Positions 19,536-30,687 of a stretch of 64,000 bases of DNA are shown one piece after another. The notes under the pieces are model-generated. The model was not told where the DNA came from. It made no database searches and saw only the letters and a list, made by a program, of their open reading frames with translations. The translations under genes and the position numbers were made by a program. The DNA is from Antedon mediterranea (Eukaryota; Echinodermata; Crinoidea; Comatulida; Antedonidae): NCBI RefSeq assembly GCF_964355755.1, contig NC_092678.1, positions 9,336,922 to 9,400,921 on the forward strand, given 5' to 3'. Position 1 is the first letter of the stretch; each line of letters begins with the position of its first letter.

Positions 19536-20181
19536 TTGAACATTATTGTATTGTTATAGTAATCTATTAATGAGGCCATAGGCATTTTGCCACCCGCAGC
19601 CTGTTGCCAGTACATCAAAAATGCACAAATTACCAATGGTTGGGCCTGTGGCAAAGCGAATTTTGTTAACTGACACCCCTGGCTGGATATTGTACTCTTG
19701 CACGTAAAAATATCTAGTTGGTCGGAAATGACACTATAATAATAGCGCGCTCGCAATCGGCAAAACGATCGTAGCCAGCTATTTTTTCCGCCGGTAAACA
19801 CATTTGCGTTCTTTCTATTATTCTAATGTTTATTGTAGAAGTTCGCAGTTGTTCAGTCAAGTTACACACTCCTTTGCAAACTACAGAAAAATAGCGTCGT
19901 AGAACCAGTTGGTAGGTTATTAAATCCACGTCCTAAAAGGAGATTCCCACCTGTATATTAATAACGAACTATGCATCAAAAGCGTTCATTGCCCCGTCGC
20001 TAGGCTACGGACTCGCCGCACGTAAACACAGGGAAAACTGTAGTTGTAAAATGTAATCCTTTTTGTAGATTCTACAAAACTGAGAACATTTCACATATAG
20101 ATAAGTGTATAATTGATAAGAAGTTTCAGTATCGCGACCCATCCATTTTTTTTCGCGACCCAAACATAGGTTGCGGAATGG
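19536..20181. other. Stretch without a recognised gene
   Basis: Two minus-strand open frames (71 and 92 codons) overlap here without family motifs. Near 20134-20160 CGCGACCCA occurs twice around a poly-T run. Confidence 0.35.
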
Positions 20182-21301
20182 CGTTTTAGACCATCGTTAG
20201 TATTTCGACAAATGTTCATACAAAGCATTAAAGTGCACAGAATCGCTCAAAATCGCATTTTGGAACATTTTAGACCACTTCGAGCATTTCGATTAAACTT
20301 TTTCACTCAAAAACATCAAGAGCAAAAAGTCTTCAAATCGCAATTGGAGACGTTTTAAACCATTTTTGGTCATTTCGACAAAACTTTTTCACACAATAAC
20401 ATCAAAGTGCACAAAATAGCTTAAAATCGCATTTGAACATGTTTTAGACCATCTTTAGTATTTCGACAAAAACTTTTTCACATATAAACACCAAAGTACT
20501 TTGAATAGCCTCAGACATTTTAGACCATTTTGTGCATTTCGATGAAACTTGGTCACACAAAACATCGAAGTGCTTAGAATAGCTTCAAATTGCATTTGGA
20601 GACGTTTAGACCATTTTTTTTGCATTTCGGTGAAACTTTTGAAACACAAAATCATTAAAGTGCACAAAATAGCTTAAAAACGCATTTAGAAACGTTTTTA
20701 ACCACTTTGATCATTTCGCCAAAACTATTTCACACAAAAGTACAGAATAGCTTAATATCGTATTTGGAAACGTTTTAGACCATTTTGAGCATTTCGATAA
20801 AACTTTTTCACACAAAATCTTCAAAGTGCATAAAATAGCTTAAAAGCGCATTTGAATATTATGGTTTAGATCATCTTTAGTATCTCGACAAAAATTGTTC
20901 ACACAAAAACATCAAAGTGCACAGAATCGCTTAAAATCGCATTTTGAAACGTTTTAGACCATTTCGAGCATTTCGATCAAACTTTTTCAAACGAAACATC
21001 AAAGTGCTTAGAATAGCCTCAAATCGCATTTGGAGACGTTTTAGATCATTTTGTGCATTTCGATGAAACATACAAAAACAACAAAGTGCTTAAAATCACA
21101 CTTGAAACCGTTTTAGACAATTTTGAGCATTTCGAAAAAATCTTTTCGACACAAAAACAATAAAGTGCACAGAATAGCTTAAAATCGCATTTGGAAACGT
21201 TTTAGACCATTTTTGAGCATTTCGTTCAAACTTTTTCACGCAAAAACATTAAAGAGTAAAAACGTCTTCAACTCGCATTGGAGACGTTTTTAACCATTTT
21301 G
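20182..21301 (-). repeat. 87-bp satellite, about 13 diverged monomers, inverted relative to 58-64 kb
   Basis: Units read ...CGTTTTAGACCATTTTGAGC, ATTTCGATAAAACTTTTTCA, CACAAAAACATCAAAGTGCA, CAGAATAGCTTAAAATCGCA, TTTGGAAA. The complement is the monomer of the array at 58,196-64,000. The period is about 85-88 bp. These copies differ from one another more than those of the right-hand array, which fits an older, shorter block. No stable coding frame exists. Confidence 0.88.
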
Positions 21302-21470
21302 ATGCGGCACTCGATTTTAGAAAACTTAAACTGTAACTGGAATTGGAGCGTGAAAAATGCCAAGCCGACTATGAGCGGTGGAATGCTGAGATATGGATAA
21401 AAGAGGAGGGTGCTAAGCTACGGTGCAGTAAAGACGTGTATACTTGTAGCTCCTGAAATTTACACACAAA
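21302..21470 (+). pseudogene. Gypsy gag-like fragment
   Basis: A plus-strand frame reads LELEREKCQADYERWNAEIW, then IKEEGAKLR. This is a charged coiled-coil of the sort found at the N-terminus of some Gypsy gags. The phrase GAGATATGGATAAAAGAG is shared exactly with the Gypsy relic at 36929, so the two may come from one family. The fragment is short and broken, and the call rests on that shared phrase. Confidence 0.3.
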
Positions 21471-21699
21471 CCATCACATTTTTTTAGCGCTCCGTTCAAA
21501 AACAACTAATTCAGTGTCGTATATACATAATTTTTACACTGAAAGTAAAACTCTCCTTTGAGAAATCGAAAGCTGAAAAGGAAAAAAAATAACCTATCAT
21601 CTGAGGTCCACCCCTAGCCAAGACAGTTAAGGGTCAGATTCGGAGCTGAAAAAATCTGGGTGCGGCTCAACTAAACCAGAAACTCAGCCGTCAAATGCG

Positions 21700-22375
21700 A
21701 TACTCTCTTCAAAACTTGACTTAACACTCAACAAACTGGAGTCGATGGATCAACGAGTCAATAAGCTAGAGGGTAAGGTGACCAAAATTGAGGAAAAGGC
21801 GAAAAAAACCACAGGAGCAATCACAGAGATAACACGATCGCTAGAATTCATGGAAAAATCAGTGGAGGACAATAAAAACAAATGTAAAGTCAGTTAATGA
21901 AACTTAATAGATACTATTACCTATCTAGAAATGAAAGTAGACGATCTCGAAAATAGATCGAGGAGGAATAATATAATCATTCATAACGTACCTGAAGATT
22001 ACGAGAAGGGAGGCAATTTATCGTGCAAGGAATTTGTAGAATTGTTATCACTTCGCACATGAAATTAGAGAATGGGGACGACATAGAAGTGGAACGAGCC
22101 AACAGAACTCCCGCAAGGCGCTCATCATCGCGGAGACCAAGACCAATTCACTGTAAACTGTTGAGATACGTGGAAAGGCAATTTGTTCTAAGCTAAGCAG
22201 TGAAAACAGGGCAATCCACTAAACAATAAAACTATTTATATAAGCGATGACGTATCTCATAAGGCAAGACTTCTAAGACAAACACTAAAAGAAAAACATT
22301 AGGCAAAGATCGGACGTAAAGTTTGCCTTTATCCCTTTTAGTGTACCAACAGTAATCAAGTACAAGACATGACTT
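21700..22375 (+). pseudogene. L1-like ORF1 remnant
   Basis: A heptad-rich segment reads LNKLESMDQRVNKLEGKVTK, then IEEKAKKT. After a double stop comes MKVDDLENRSRRNNIIIHNV, then PEDYEKGG. The last is the signature at the coiled-coil/RRM border of L1/Tx1 ORF1 proteins, which bind the element RNA. Further on KARLLRQTLKEKH-like sequence near 22260 suggests the C-terminal part. Several stops and shifts make it non-functional. It precedes ORF2 (23473) on the same strand, in the expected order. Confidence 0.6.
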
Positions 22376-23472
22376 TTTAAAATTATATGTTAGATAAACA
22401 ATAATTTAAAACAGGAGAAACAAGTAATTTTGCTAAGCCCTATAAAACAATAATTGTATTGCACTAGTCTGACATTATATGACTTTGCAAATGTATGTTA
22501 AATTTTGTATGTTTGTTTTTTTATTTCTGCTATAAGGTAGTAATAGTAAAACAGTCATTTTTCATAGCAATACAGGTAGCCATTTAAACAGTACAGTAAA
22601 GCAGTGGCAAGCTCAACGTTTACCATATTTTGTACATGCTAAATAACCAAACAATAGAAACCAATAGAACGATGCTCATGAACAATGCTGTACATGCCAA
22701 CATACCATACTCAATGAGTTGTATGGCTAACGTCACTACGAATACGATGGTTCGCAACCAACGTATCTTTGAAACAGGGATATTCATTATTGCTTAAAAA
22801 ATGTATGTAGTATGTTTATTATTATTGATTATTAACTGTAAATTACTGTAATGATTTGTTATAAGCTAAGACGATTACATAGTAAACGATGGCAAAAACA
22901 CACCATATTTGGATAATATTGCTAATTATCAATCAACCAATAGGAACCAATAAAATAGCGTTCATGAATAACAATACTCTTGCCTACATAATGCCGGTAC
23001 GTCGTGCAGGGCAGGCATTTGCCGAATACACCATGGGTATTTTGGTTAATAACTATACTAAATAAAAGTTCATCATATTTCAAATTCCACACCAAAACAG
23101 GTTATTATCTACCTTCTTAATTATAATTACATGACGCTCACGTGTGAAGTACCGGAAATATGTAGGCTAGGCATAGTATGTTTATTTTTTCTCTTATTAT
23201 GGAACAATGCTTACTCGTGGGAGCTGTTGTTTAGCGGTAAAAGGACGAGCAATGTAGGCCTGGCTACCTTTTTTCCTTTTTTTTTTAAACCATACTATGT
23301 TTTTGCACTTTTATATGTGTATGTTATTACTACCTTTTTAATGTATGAATTGTATATAATTATATATTGTATTCATATTGGCCATGAGTATTAACCCTAA
23401 AGCAATACGCTGTTATAGTATTGATCATAAAGAAAGTAAACCAAAAATAATATTTAACAACCATATGTCACT
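22376..23472 (+). other. Spacer between L1-like ORF1 and ORF2
   Basis: This AT-rich stretch lacks L1 coding motifs. It contains two diverged direct repeats of about 130 bp: AACGTTTACCATATTT...CCAATAGAACGATGCTCATG near 22610-22690, and AACGATGGCAAAAAC...CCAATAAAATAGCGTTCATG near 22885-22970. An 87-codon hydrophobic open frame at 23131-23394 has no family features and is not called a gene. Confidence 0.4.
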
Positions 23473-25501
23473 ATGGCAAATGTAGAAATATGTAGTTTGA
23501 ATGTAAGGAACTCGTTTAAGCGTCGGACGGTTTTTAATTGGTTACATGATCATTCTTTTTCCATTTATTTTCTACAAGAAACACACTGCACAAGCGAATT
23601 GGAAAAGCATGGCGAAAATAATGGGGGCACAACATATTATTCAGTAATGGCACATCCAATTCTGCCGGAGTATGTGTACTTTTTAAACCGAATGCTACAT
23701 ACAAATTTGATAATGTTTATCGGGATGACAATGGTAGAATAATCATTGCAAACATGTCAATTAAGGAAAAATCATTTACCATTTGCAAACATTTACGGAC
23801 CCAATAATAATAATGGCAGTAACTTTTTCGAACTTTTATGTGACAAAATTGAGGAATTCGGAAAAAAACCTATTATCATTGGAGGTGATTTTAATACACT
23901 TTTGAATTCGTCTGTCGATAAAAAACATGGCAAGGGACAAACCCATCCAAAATGCACCAAGCTAATTAATAAAGTTATAGACAAATTAGATTTAATTGAT
24001 ATTTAATTAATTATTTACATGGCACTCAAATCACTCCCCACCAATATTTTGTAGAATTGACTATTTTCTTATTTCATACTCTCTATGGGCACACGTAAAC
24101 GACACTGCAATTATATCAGGCTTTAAAACTGACCATTCATTAATATCACTTTCAATAAATGGATTAATACAGAAAAGAGGCCCTGGTTTTTGGAAGCTAA
24201 ACACTAGTTTATTATAGGATCCTAACTACGTAAAAGGATATTATAGAAACAATAAAAACCACCAAGATAGAATGTGCAGAAAATAACCCTAACACTATTT
24301 GGGAAATGACAAAATGTAACCTAAGAAGAACAACAATCAAATTTGCTAGTAAACAAAATAAAATGAAAAAAAAATAACATTAAACAATTACAAAATGAAA
24401 TACAAATTTTAGAAGAGCAATTTTGCGATACAAATGATCAAACACTAAACGAACAAATTAAATTTAAAAAAAAATGAACTTGAACAACTTTATGAATTTA
24501 AAACACGTGGTTCTATGATTATATCAAGAGCCAAATATGTGGAGGAAGGTGAAAAAAATACGAAATACTTCCTAAATTTAGAACGTGGAAATTATAATTT
24601 AAAAAAAAATTACAAAACTTATTACTGAGAACGGTGAAATTACCGATCCAAAACTATTGGAAAATAAACTTCATATTAAATGAAGAAAATTTTTTTACAA
24701 AGCATTGTACAATTCTGAAGAAAATAACGACCTACAACACGCCTTTCTTAAACAAAGATAAAACAAAATGTGAACTCCCATTCTCCGGAAAAGATTATTT
24801 TGAGGCCCTAAATGAAATGGATAACAATAAAACACCAGGAACCGATGGTCTCTCAGCTGAATTTTACAAATGTTTTTGGACTGAAATTAGCCAAACCCTA
24901 ACAAATTCATTCAAATACTCCTTTCAAAGAGGAAGTCTTTCTATTTCACAAAGGCGTGGGGTAATATCATTGATTCTCAAAAAAGACAAATCGTCAATGT
25001 TGTTAAACAAGGCCAACAGCCATAAGTCGCGTGATAAAACGCATAGTGATACCGGACCGACAGACCGACCGACCGACATACCGACATAGTGAGCTATAGA
25101 GTCGCGTCCACGCGACTAAAAACTGGCGTCCCATCTCATTACTGAACGTCGATTATAAGATCATTTCCAAGACCATTGCGACACGACTAAAAGGATTATT
25201 ACCATCTGTGATTAGCCCTGATAAAACTGGATTCCTTAAGGGACGATACATTGGCGAGAATATAAAACTGCTCTTTGACATTATTGAACATGCACAAAGA
25301 AATAATCTTCCGACGAATATACTTTTTTTCGTAGATTTTGAAAAAGCATTCGATAAAATAAGATGGGACTTTGTTTACTATGCACTGGAACAATTTGGAT
25401 TTGAAAATAATTGTATAAATTGGATAAAACTTCTCTATAATGATATTTTTAGTTGTGTTATTAATAACGGATTTTCTTCTGAATTTTTTAGTCTTAGTCG
25501 T
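23473..25501 (+). pseudogene. L1-like ORF2, endonuclease and first half of RT
   Basis: The AP-endonuclease domain starts MANVEICSLNVRNSFKRRTV, with the catalytic-glutamate block YFLQETHC, NIYGPNN and GGDFNTLL (23473-24006). It then decays through stops and shifts. RT begins with NNKTPGTDGLSAEFYK (about 24820-24870) and SLILKKDKS. A foreign insertion follows (about 24992-25118). RT resumes at WRPISLLN and TGFLKGRYIGENI, then the first catalytic block FVDFEKAFDKIRWDF (25331). It stops at FSLSR, where the BEL/Pao element entered. The rest continues at 33084. ORF2 nicks the target and copies the RNA onto it. This copy is dead: at least three frame changes are visible. Confidence 0.85.
24992..25118. 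mobile_element. Short insertion with a (GACC)n core and terminal palindrome
   Basis: This stretch interrupts the RT frame between SLILKKDKS and WRPISLL. It contains GCCATAAGTCGCGTGATAAA, then ACCGGACCGACAGACCGACC as a GACC microsatellite, then GAGCTATAGAGTCGCG. It ends in the near-perfect palindrome AGTCGCGTCCACGCGACT (25100-25117). The insertion is inferred from the interruption of a conserved domain. The borders are approximate and no clear target duplication was found. Confidence 0.5.
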
Positions 25502-25976
25502 TGTTATGTATGTGCATCGCACCTTGATACCTTGATATGTAAATTAGGCTAGTCACGATTTGTTGTAGTCACTGTTCATTGTATGAGAGCGGTGCACTAT
25601 AGGCGATACGTTGTATTAACGTTGTTGTACACCTTCAATGCTCCGTGTGGAGACATAATCATAGATAAGTGAGCCCTAGTATCAGGTATTTACATTATAT
25701 AATTTGTATTTATTATTTACTGATGAATTAGTTAGGTTTGATAGACATAATGATGATAGTATGCCCATGTTAACGGCGAATTATGTGTGATAAGCCGTAG
25801 TATACATCAGGTACGTGCTTAATGGCGCCGTTTCAATTCTTTCTCTGTTTGTTTTGTTTTAGTTTACCGGATGATCGGATGAGTAGAAATAAAGTGAGCA
25901 AGTATAGCTCAAGAAAGAGAAGCTATTCTTCTGTGGTTTTGTCCGCGTTTAAACTGCGGGGGTTCCATGCAGAACA
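25502..25976 (+). repeat. 5' LTR of the BEL/Pao element
   Basis: This 475-bp direct repeat has TG...CA ends. Comparing it with 32610-33083 shows few differences: CCCATGTTAACGG against CCCACGTTAACGG, CAATTCTTTC against CAATTGTTTC, AGTATAGCTC against AGTATATCTC, plus one length difference. Confidence 0.93.
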
Positions 25977-26032
25977 GTAAACTGATATTACTGCGGTTTA
26001 ACAAGGCATCGTAGTACTGTGCTTGTTCCGCC

Positions 26033-27315
26033 ATGTCAGATACAGGAGCAGCTAACCCTGAGAGACGGGAAAGCAGAGGTGAAGAGCCGGATGATGCTCA
26101 TAAAAGAGAAAGAACTCGGACTGAAAAAGGAAGAGAATATAAGTTAGAGTTAAAAGAAAAAGAGTTTAACGGTTGCGTTAAACATGTCAAGAAAGCCATA
26201 GCAACTGTCCAACATTTGATTGCTCAGTCTGTGGATATTCATGTAATCCAAACGGAAATTGCAAAAATGGTCACAGTTACAGGAACGCTTGGTGACATTC
26301 AAGCAGATATGTATGAGGTATCGAGTGTAGAGAGACGAAAAGAATTGTATGATCGTTATGATTATTACGATAGGATCGTATTTGAAACCAGACAATCTGC
26401 AAATGTAAAATTCAAGGAGTTGTTAAGTATGGAAGAAGAGCAATTGTCAAGTAGAGCTAGCAGAGCAAGTAGACATTCTGTTCGTTCGACAGTTAGTTCT
26501 AGCAAGTCTTCTGTAAAACAAAGCAAATATGAGTTAGCAGAGGCTGGAGCAGCAATTAAAGTGGAATTTTCGTTTATGGAGAAAGAACGTCAAATAGAGG
26601 AGAAAAGACTACAACAGGAAAGATTGGCTAAAGAGTTAAAGTTACAGAAAGATTTGGCAAAAACATGGCGAAGATGAGCGTCTGTCTGAAAGCAGAAGAA
26701 GAAGATTATTTTTCTGTTGAGCAGGTAGTTGAAGGATTACCCGGAAAAGATAAACAACACGACATGAAACGATTTCTTAATGATGTGTATTCAAAGGTTG
26801 ATACTGGTAAAGATGTTCCGATCGTGGGTGTAGTTAGTGAACCACAATTACCTACTACAGAGATTGTTTTAGATCCTGTTGCCTCCATATATCAACGAGT
26901 TAATATGGAAAACCAAGACATGACTGTTGTTTCGTCTTTGACGCCTCATCCAATTTTATATGGTAGAAAGGTTACGCAACCAGTGTCTGTGAGCTTTGCC
27001 GTTTCTGACTATCCCATTGCGCCTACAAATGTAACAACACAGAGCCATTACAGCACAGTGGATCAATCTGTTATGTACACAACGCCTGCCTTATCGGACC
27101 GTCCAGTGTGTTGTTATCCAAATACCTTGCCACAATCGTTGGTCTCTTCTCACGTTCACGCTAACCCAGTTACATTGTTGTATGGAGTACCTGTATATGG
27201 TCAAGCAGCTGAGATGGTATCGACGAACAATGTTGTAAGTGAATCGCCAATATCAACAGCAAATTTAATGAAACAGATCGTTGATTCTATAAGGCTTCCG
27301 GCATTAAAAGTTTAG
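26033..27315 (+). pseudogene. gag: BEL/Pao gag, N-terminal half
   Basis: The first ATG after the LTR opens a 214-codon frame (26033-26677). It is rich in charged heptads (TGTLGDIQADMYEVSSVERR, then FMEKERQIEEKRLQQERL) with a serine/arginine stretch between, typical of BEL gag N-termini. A one-base shift near 26665 moves reading to a second frame (26665-27315) holding EEEDYFSVEQVVEG and a proline/serine-rich linker. That frame ends IRLPALKV at a TAG (27313-27315), after which VFSGDPPKYPMWESSF continues the same domain. Gag would form the particle; this copy cannot make it whole. Confidence 0.85.
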
Positions 27316-28615
27316 GTTTTTAGTGGTGATCCACCTAAGTACCCGATGTGGGAATCTTCTTTTAATGCTCTGATTGAATCAAAGGCAATTAATATTGACG
27401 AGAAGCTGAACTTGTTAAGTCAACATTTGGCTGGTGAGCCAAAGAATATGATCAACAACTACTACTATGGAATTGAAGGAACGATACGGTAATGACAGTG
27501 TCATTGCGAAAGCTTTTACAGACAAGCTCAATGCATGGCCAAATATCCGCGTACGTGATGCTTCCAGCTTGCAGAAATTCTCTGACTTTGTAAATGAAGT
27601 GAATGTTGCGATGCAGAGAATTCCGTATCTAAAAGTGTTGAATTTCCCACAAGAGAATGCGAAACTTGTTACAAAATTGTCATTATATATTGAAGCAAAG
27701 TGGCGTCATATTGTCCAAGAACAGCGGCCTATATTTCCAACGTTTACTAAATTTGCTAAATTCATCAAAACACAAGCACGTGAAGCAAACATACCTGCCT
27801 TTGACCAACGTTACAAGAGTGATGAAGTCAAAGGAACTACAAGGTCAAGACAACAAAGGATACAAAATGAGAATACTTCATCGTTGGCCACAGTAGCGAA
27901 CGATGAAACAAACCAAAGAAAAACTGTGAACTTTGATGGTAAAAAATGTCCGTTTTGTGAAGAGGCTCATCATGTTGACGAATGTGGAAAGTTCAAGAAT
28001 CTAATCCGGAAGGAGAGAAAAGAATTCTTGAGAAAAAATAGGTTATGTTATGGTTGTGGAATGACTGATCAACATCAATTAAACACATGTGAAAACAGAA
28101 TCAAATGTAAAACATGTTCTAACGAACACCTTACTAGCCTACACTTTGACAGGAGGCTAGTGCCTACCACTTCTCATCGTACTTTGGTAAACCGACAGAA
28201 TATTGATAATTCAATGGTGGTACCTGTATGGGTCCGAAAGAAAAATGATGTTTCGAATGAGATTCTTCAGTATTGTATTATGGATCCACAAAGCAATAGC
28301 AGTTTTATTTCAGATGATCTGTTTAATCAACTTCAAGTTTATGGGCATGCAACTCAACTCTCACTGTCTACGATGCTAGAAGCAAACGTGATGATACCTA
28401 GTAGGAAAATTCATGATTTGGAAGTGTTGAGTTTTGACAGAAAAGAAATGGTTCCTCTATCGAGTGTTTACAAGAGACCAGATTCCAATAGGAAGATCAC
28501 AAATACCCAGACAGCAAGATGCGAATAAATTCTCACATTTACAGCGCATTGCTAATCTGATTGTACCATACTTACCAGACGTAAAAGTTGGGATCCTTAT
28601 TGGTAACGATATACC
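27316..28615 (+). pseudogene. gag: BEL/Pao gag C-terminus, zinc knuckles and protease
   Basis: The DUF1759-like capsid segment runs FSGDPPKYPMWESSFNALIE, then KLNLLSQHLAGEPKNMI. A shift near 27460 leads into a 353-codon frame starting MELKERYGNDS. Cysteine motifs follow: CPFCEEAHHVDEC, then CYGCG...C...CKTCSNEH, the nucleic-acid-binding part. The pepsin-like A17 protease starts YCIMDPQSNSSFISD, with D in the active site (DPQS in place of the common DxGS/T; P is unusual). Near 28485 another shift moves reading to the frame with QRIANLIVPYLPDVKVGILI, which runs to the foreign insertion at about 28617. Confidence 0.85.
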
Positions 28616-28616
28616 C

Positions 28617-28700
28617 CGATGTTTATCATGCTATAGTAACTAAGTATATCAAAAAATGAAAAGGTCAAAAAATTGTCATTTTTCGAAATTTACCTTGTAC
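28617..28700. repeat. 84-bp insertion in BEL pol, related to the 182-bp repeat at 57.9 kb
   Basis: BEL sequence before (GILIGNDIP) and after (RAIRPREIVAGDEN) should be adjacent. The intervening bases read TATAGTAACTAAGTATATCA, AAAAATGAAAAGG, then TTGTCATTTTTCG. The unit at about 57990-58080 reads CATAGTAACTAGTTATGTCA, AAAAATAAAAGG, then TTCGCCATTTTTGCG. The match extends to the downstream AATTTxCCTTGTAC/AATTTCCCTGCAC. Borders are approximate. This is a short mobile or gene-converted repeat rather than part of the retroelement. Confidence 0.6.
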
Positions 28701-30684
28701 TCGAGCAATAAGACCACGTGAGATTGTGGCTGGAGATGAAAACGATCCTTATGGCCAACGTTCCATTCTGGGATGGGGAATAATTGGAAATGTTAGCAAA
28801 ACTTTCAAAAATTTATCTGATTCCCATAAGCAATCTTCTAGAAATCCAGGCTGCGTTGACACAGTCAAACATCCTAAAAACAGACTTACTCATGCTACCA
28901 AGGTGAAAGAAATAATCAGCATGCAACAGGTTAGGGAGATGTTTGAGATGGATTTTGTAGAGCATGTATCAACAAAAAAGGGATATTCTGTGGAAGATCA
29001 TAGATTTATTTCCATACTTTCCAGTAAAAATGTCAAGAGAAATGATGGTCATTATGAGATGCCATTGCCGATGTGTCGTGATGATGTACGATTTCCAAAC
29101 AATCGTTTAGCAGCCGTGAGACGGGCTTTGCAGCTTAAGAGAAAGTTTAAAAGAAATTCAACATTTAAAGAACACTATATAGCCTTTATGAATGGTATAC
29201 TTGCAGGCTATGCAGAAAAGGTACCTGAATCTGAGTACGGCATAACCGATGGTAGTGTTAATTACATACCGCATTCAGGCGTGTACCATCCAAAAAAAAA
29301 CAACGAATGAAATAAGAGTTGTGTTCGACTGTTCAGCGAAATACGAAGGCGTCTGTTTAAATGATTACCTACTTCAGGGTCCAGATTTAATGAATGGTCC
29401 GATTGGTATTCTATGTCGGTTCCGGAAAGAAGAGGTTGCCATCATGGCCGATATAAAAGGGATGTTCCATCAATTTTATGTAACTCCCAAAGATCGAGAC
29501 AAACTACGGTTCTTGTGGTGGGATGGTAGTGACTTTGAACAAAACATTGTGAAATATCGTATGAAAGTTCATTTGTTTGGTGCTAAAAGCTCTCCCGGGT
29601 GTGCAAACTTTGGCTTGAAGCGAGCTGCCGACGACGGAGAAGGAACGTTTGGTGAAATTGCAGCCAATTTCATTTGAGATGACTTTTATGTAGACGACGG
29701 TTTAAAGTCACTGCCTACTATTCAGCAGGCTATCGAACTTGTCAAGAGCAGCACGGAACTTTGTGCATCAGCTGGCTTGGTGCTACACAAATGGATGTCA
29801 AATAAAAGAGCTGTTCCAGAAGCAATTCCTGAAGAGCAAAGAGCTAAGGGTCTGAAGACGTTAGACATCAAGACCGATCCGCTACCAATTGAACGTGCAT
29901 TGGGTGTCACTTGGTGCGTGGAAGCAGATACTTTTCAATTTCGAATAGTATTGAAAGATTGTCCTTTGAGTCGAAGAGGCGTTTTATCAACAATTAGCTC
30001 CATATACGATCCACTAGGATTCGCAGCACCTGTTGTCCTCGAAAGAAAGATTATTCTTCAAGAGATGTGCAGAGAAAATGTTGGATGGGATGAACCAATA
30101 CCTTCGTATCTATACTCAAAATGGGAAAAGTGGAGGAAAGAAATCGTTGCGCTTGAGCAATTAAAGATCCAACGTTGTTACAAAACAAGTGATTTTGGAG
30201 AAATCCACTTCGCTTCACTACTTCTCCGATGCGAGTGAGTTTGCGTATGGACAGTGCACATATCTAAGAATAATCAACCGGAATAACAGATGTGCTTGCT
30301 CATTAGTAATTGCGAAAGCCAGAGTTAAGAAGGGTGTACACAATTCCACGTCTTGAATTATCTGCTGCAGTTATCTCAGCTAGAATGAGCAAATTCGTCA
30401 AAGAAGAATTAAACTACGACCATCATAAAGTGAACGAATTCTTCTGGACTGATAGTCAAGTCGTGTTAGGATATATTAACAACGAGGCTAAACGATTCCA
30501 TGTGTTTGTTGCTAACAGAATTCAGCAGATTCACGAATTCAGCTCACGTAGTGATTGGTATTACGTAAACTCCTCATCTAATCCTAGTGATATTGCCAGT
30601 CGTGGAGTCAGTGCCAAGAAATTAATGGAAACTCCTAGTTGGTTTAACGGTCCAGAATTATTTAATCAGGATGGTCCTTTTTAA
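28701..30684 (+). pseudogene. pol: BEL/Pao pol, reverse transcriptase and RNase H
   Basis: The pol linker PYGQRSILGWGIIG leads to the RT. A run of nine A near 29295 shifts the frame after HPKKN. The RT then has [17 protein letters not shown], the catalytic [23 protein letters not shown], an in-frame TGA at 29675-29677 and FYVDDG, the BEL form of YxDD. The Pao-specific region follows (PLSRRGVLSTISSIYDPLGF). Shifts near 30205 and 30310 break the RNase H, which shows SDASEFAYGQC, PRLELSAAV, WTDSQVVLGYI and NPSDIASRG. A TAA at 30682-30684 separates it from integrase. These parts copy the element RNA into DNA. Confidence 0.9.
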
Positions 30685-30687
30685 AAC

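Noticed and set aside
23131-23394. 87-codon hydrophobic open frame in the L1 spacer
   Set aside because: T-rich DNA gives hydrophobic codons by default; there is no topology or family evidence.
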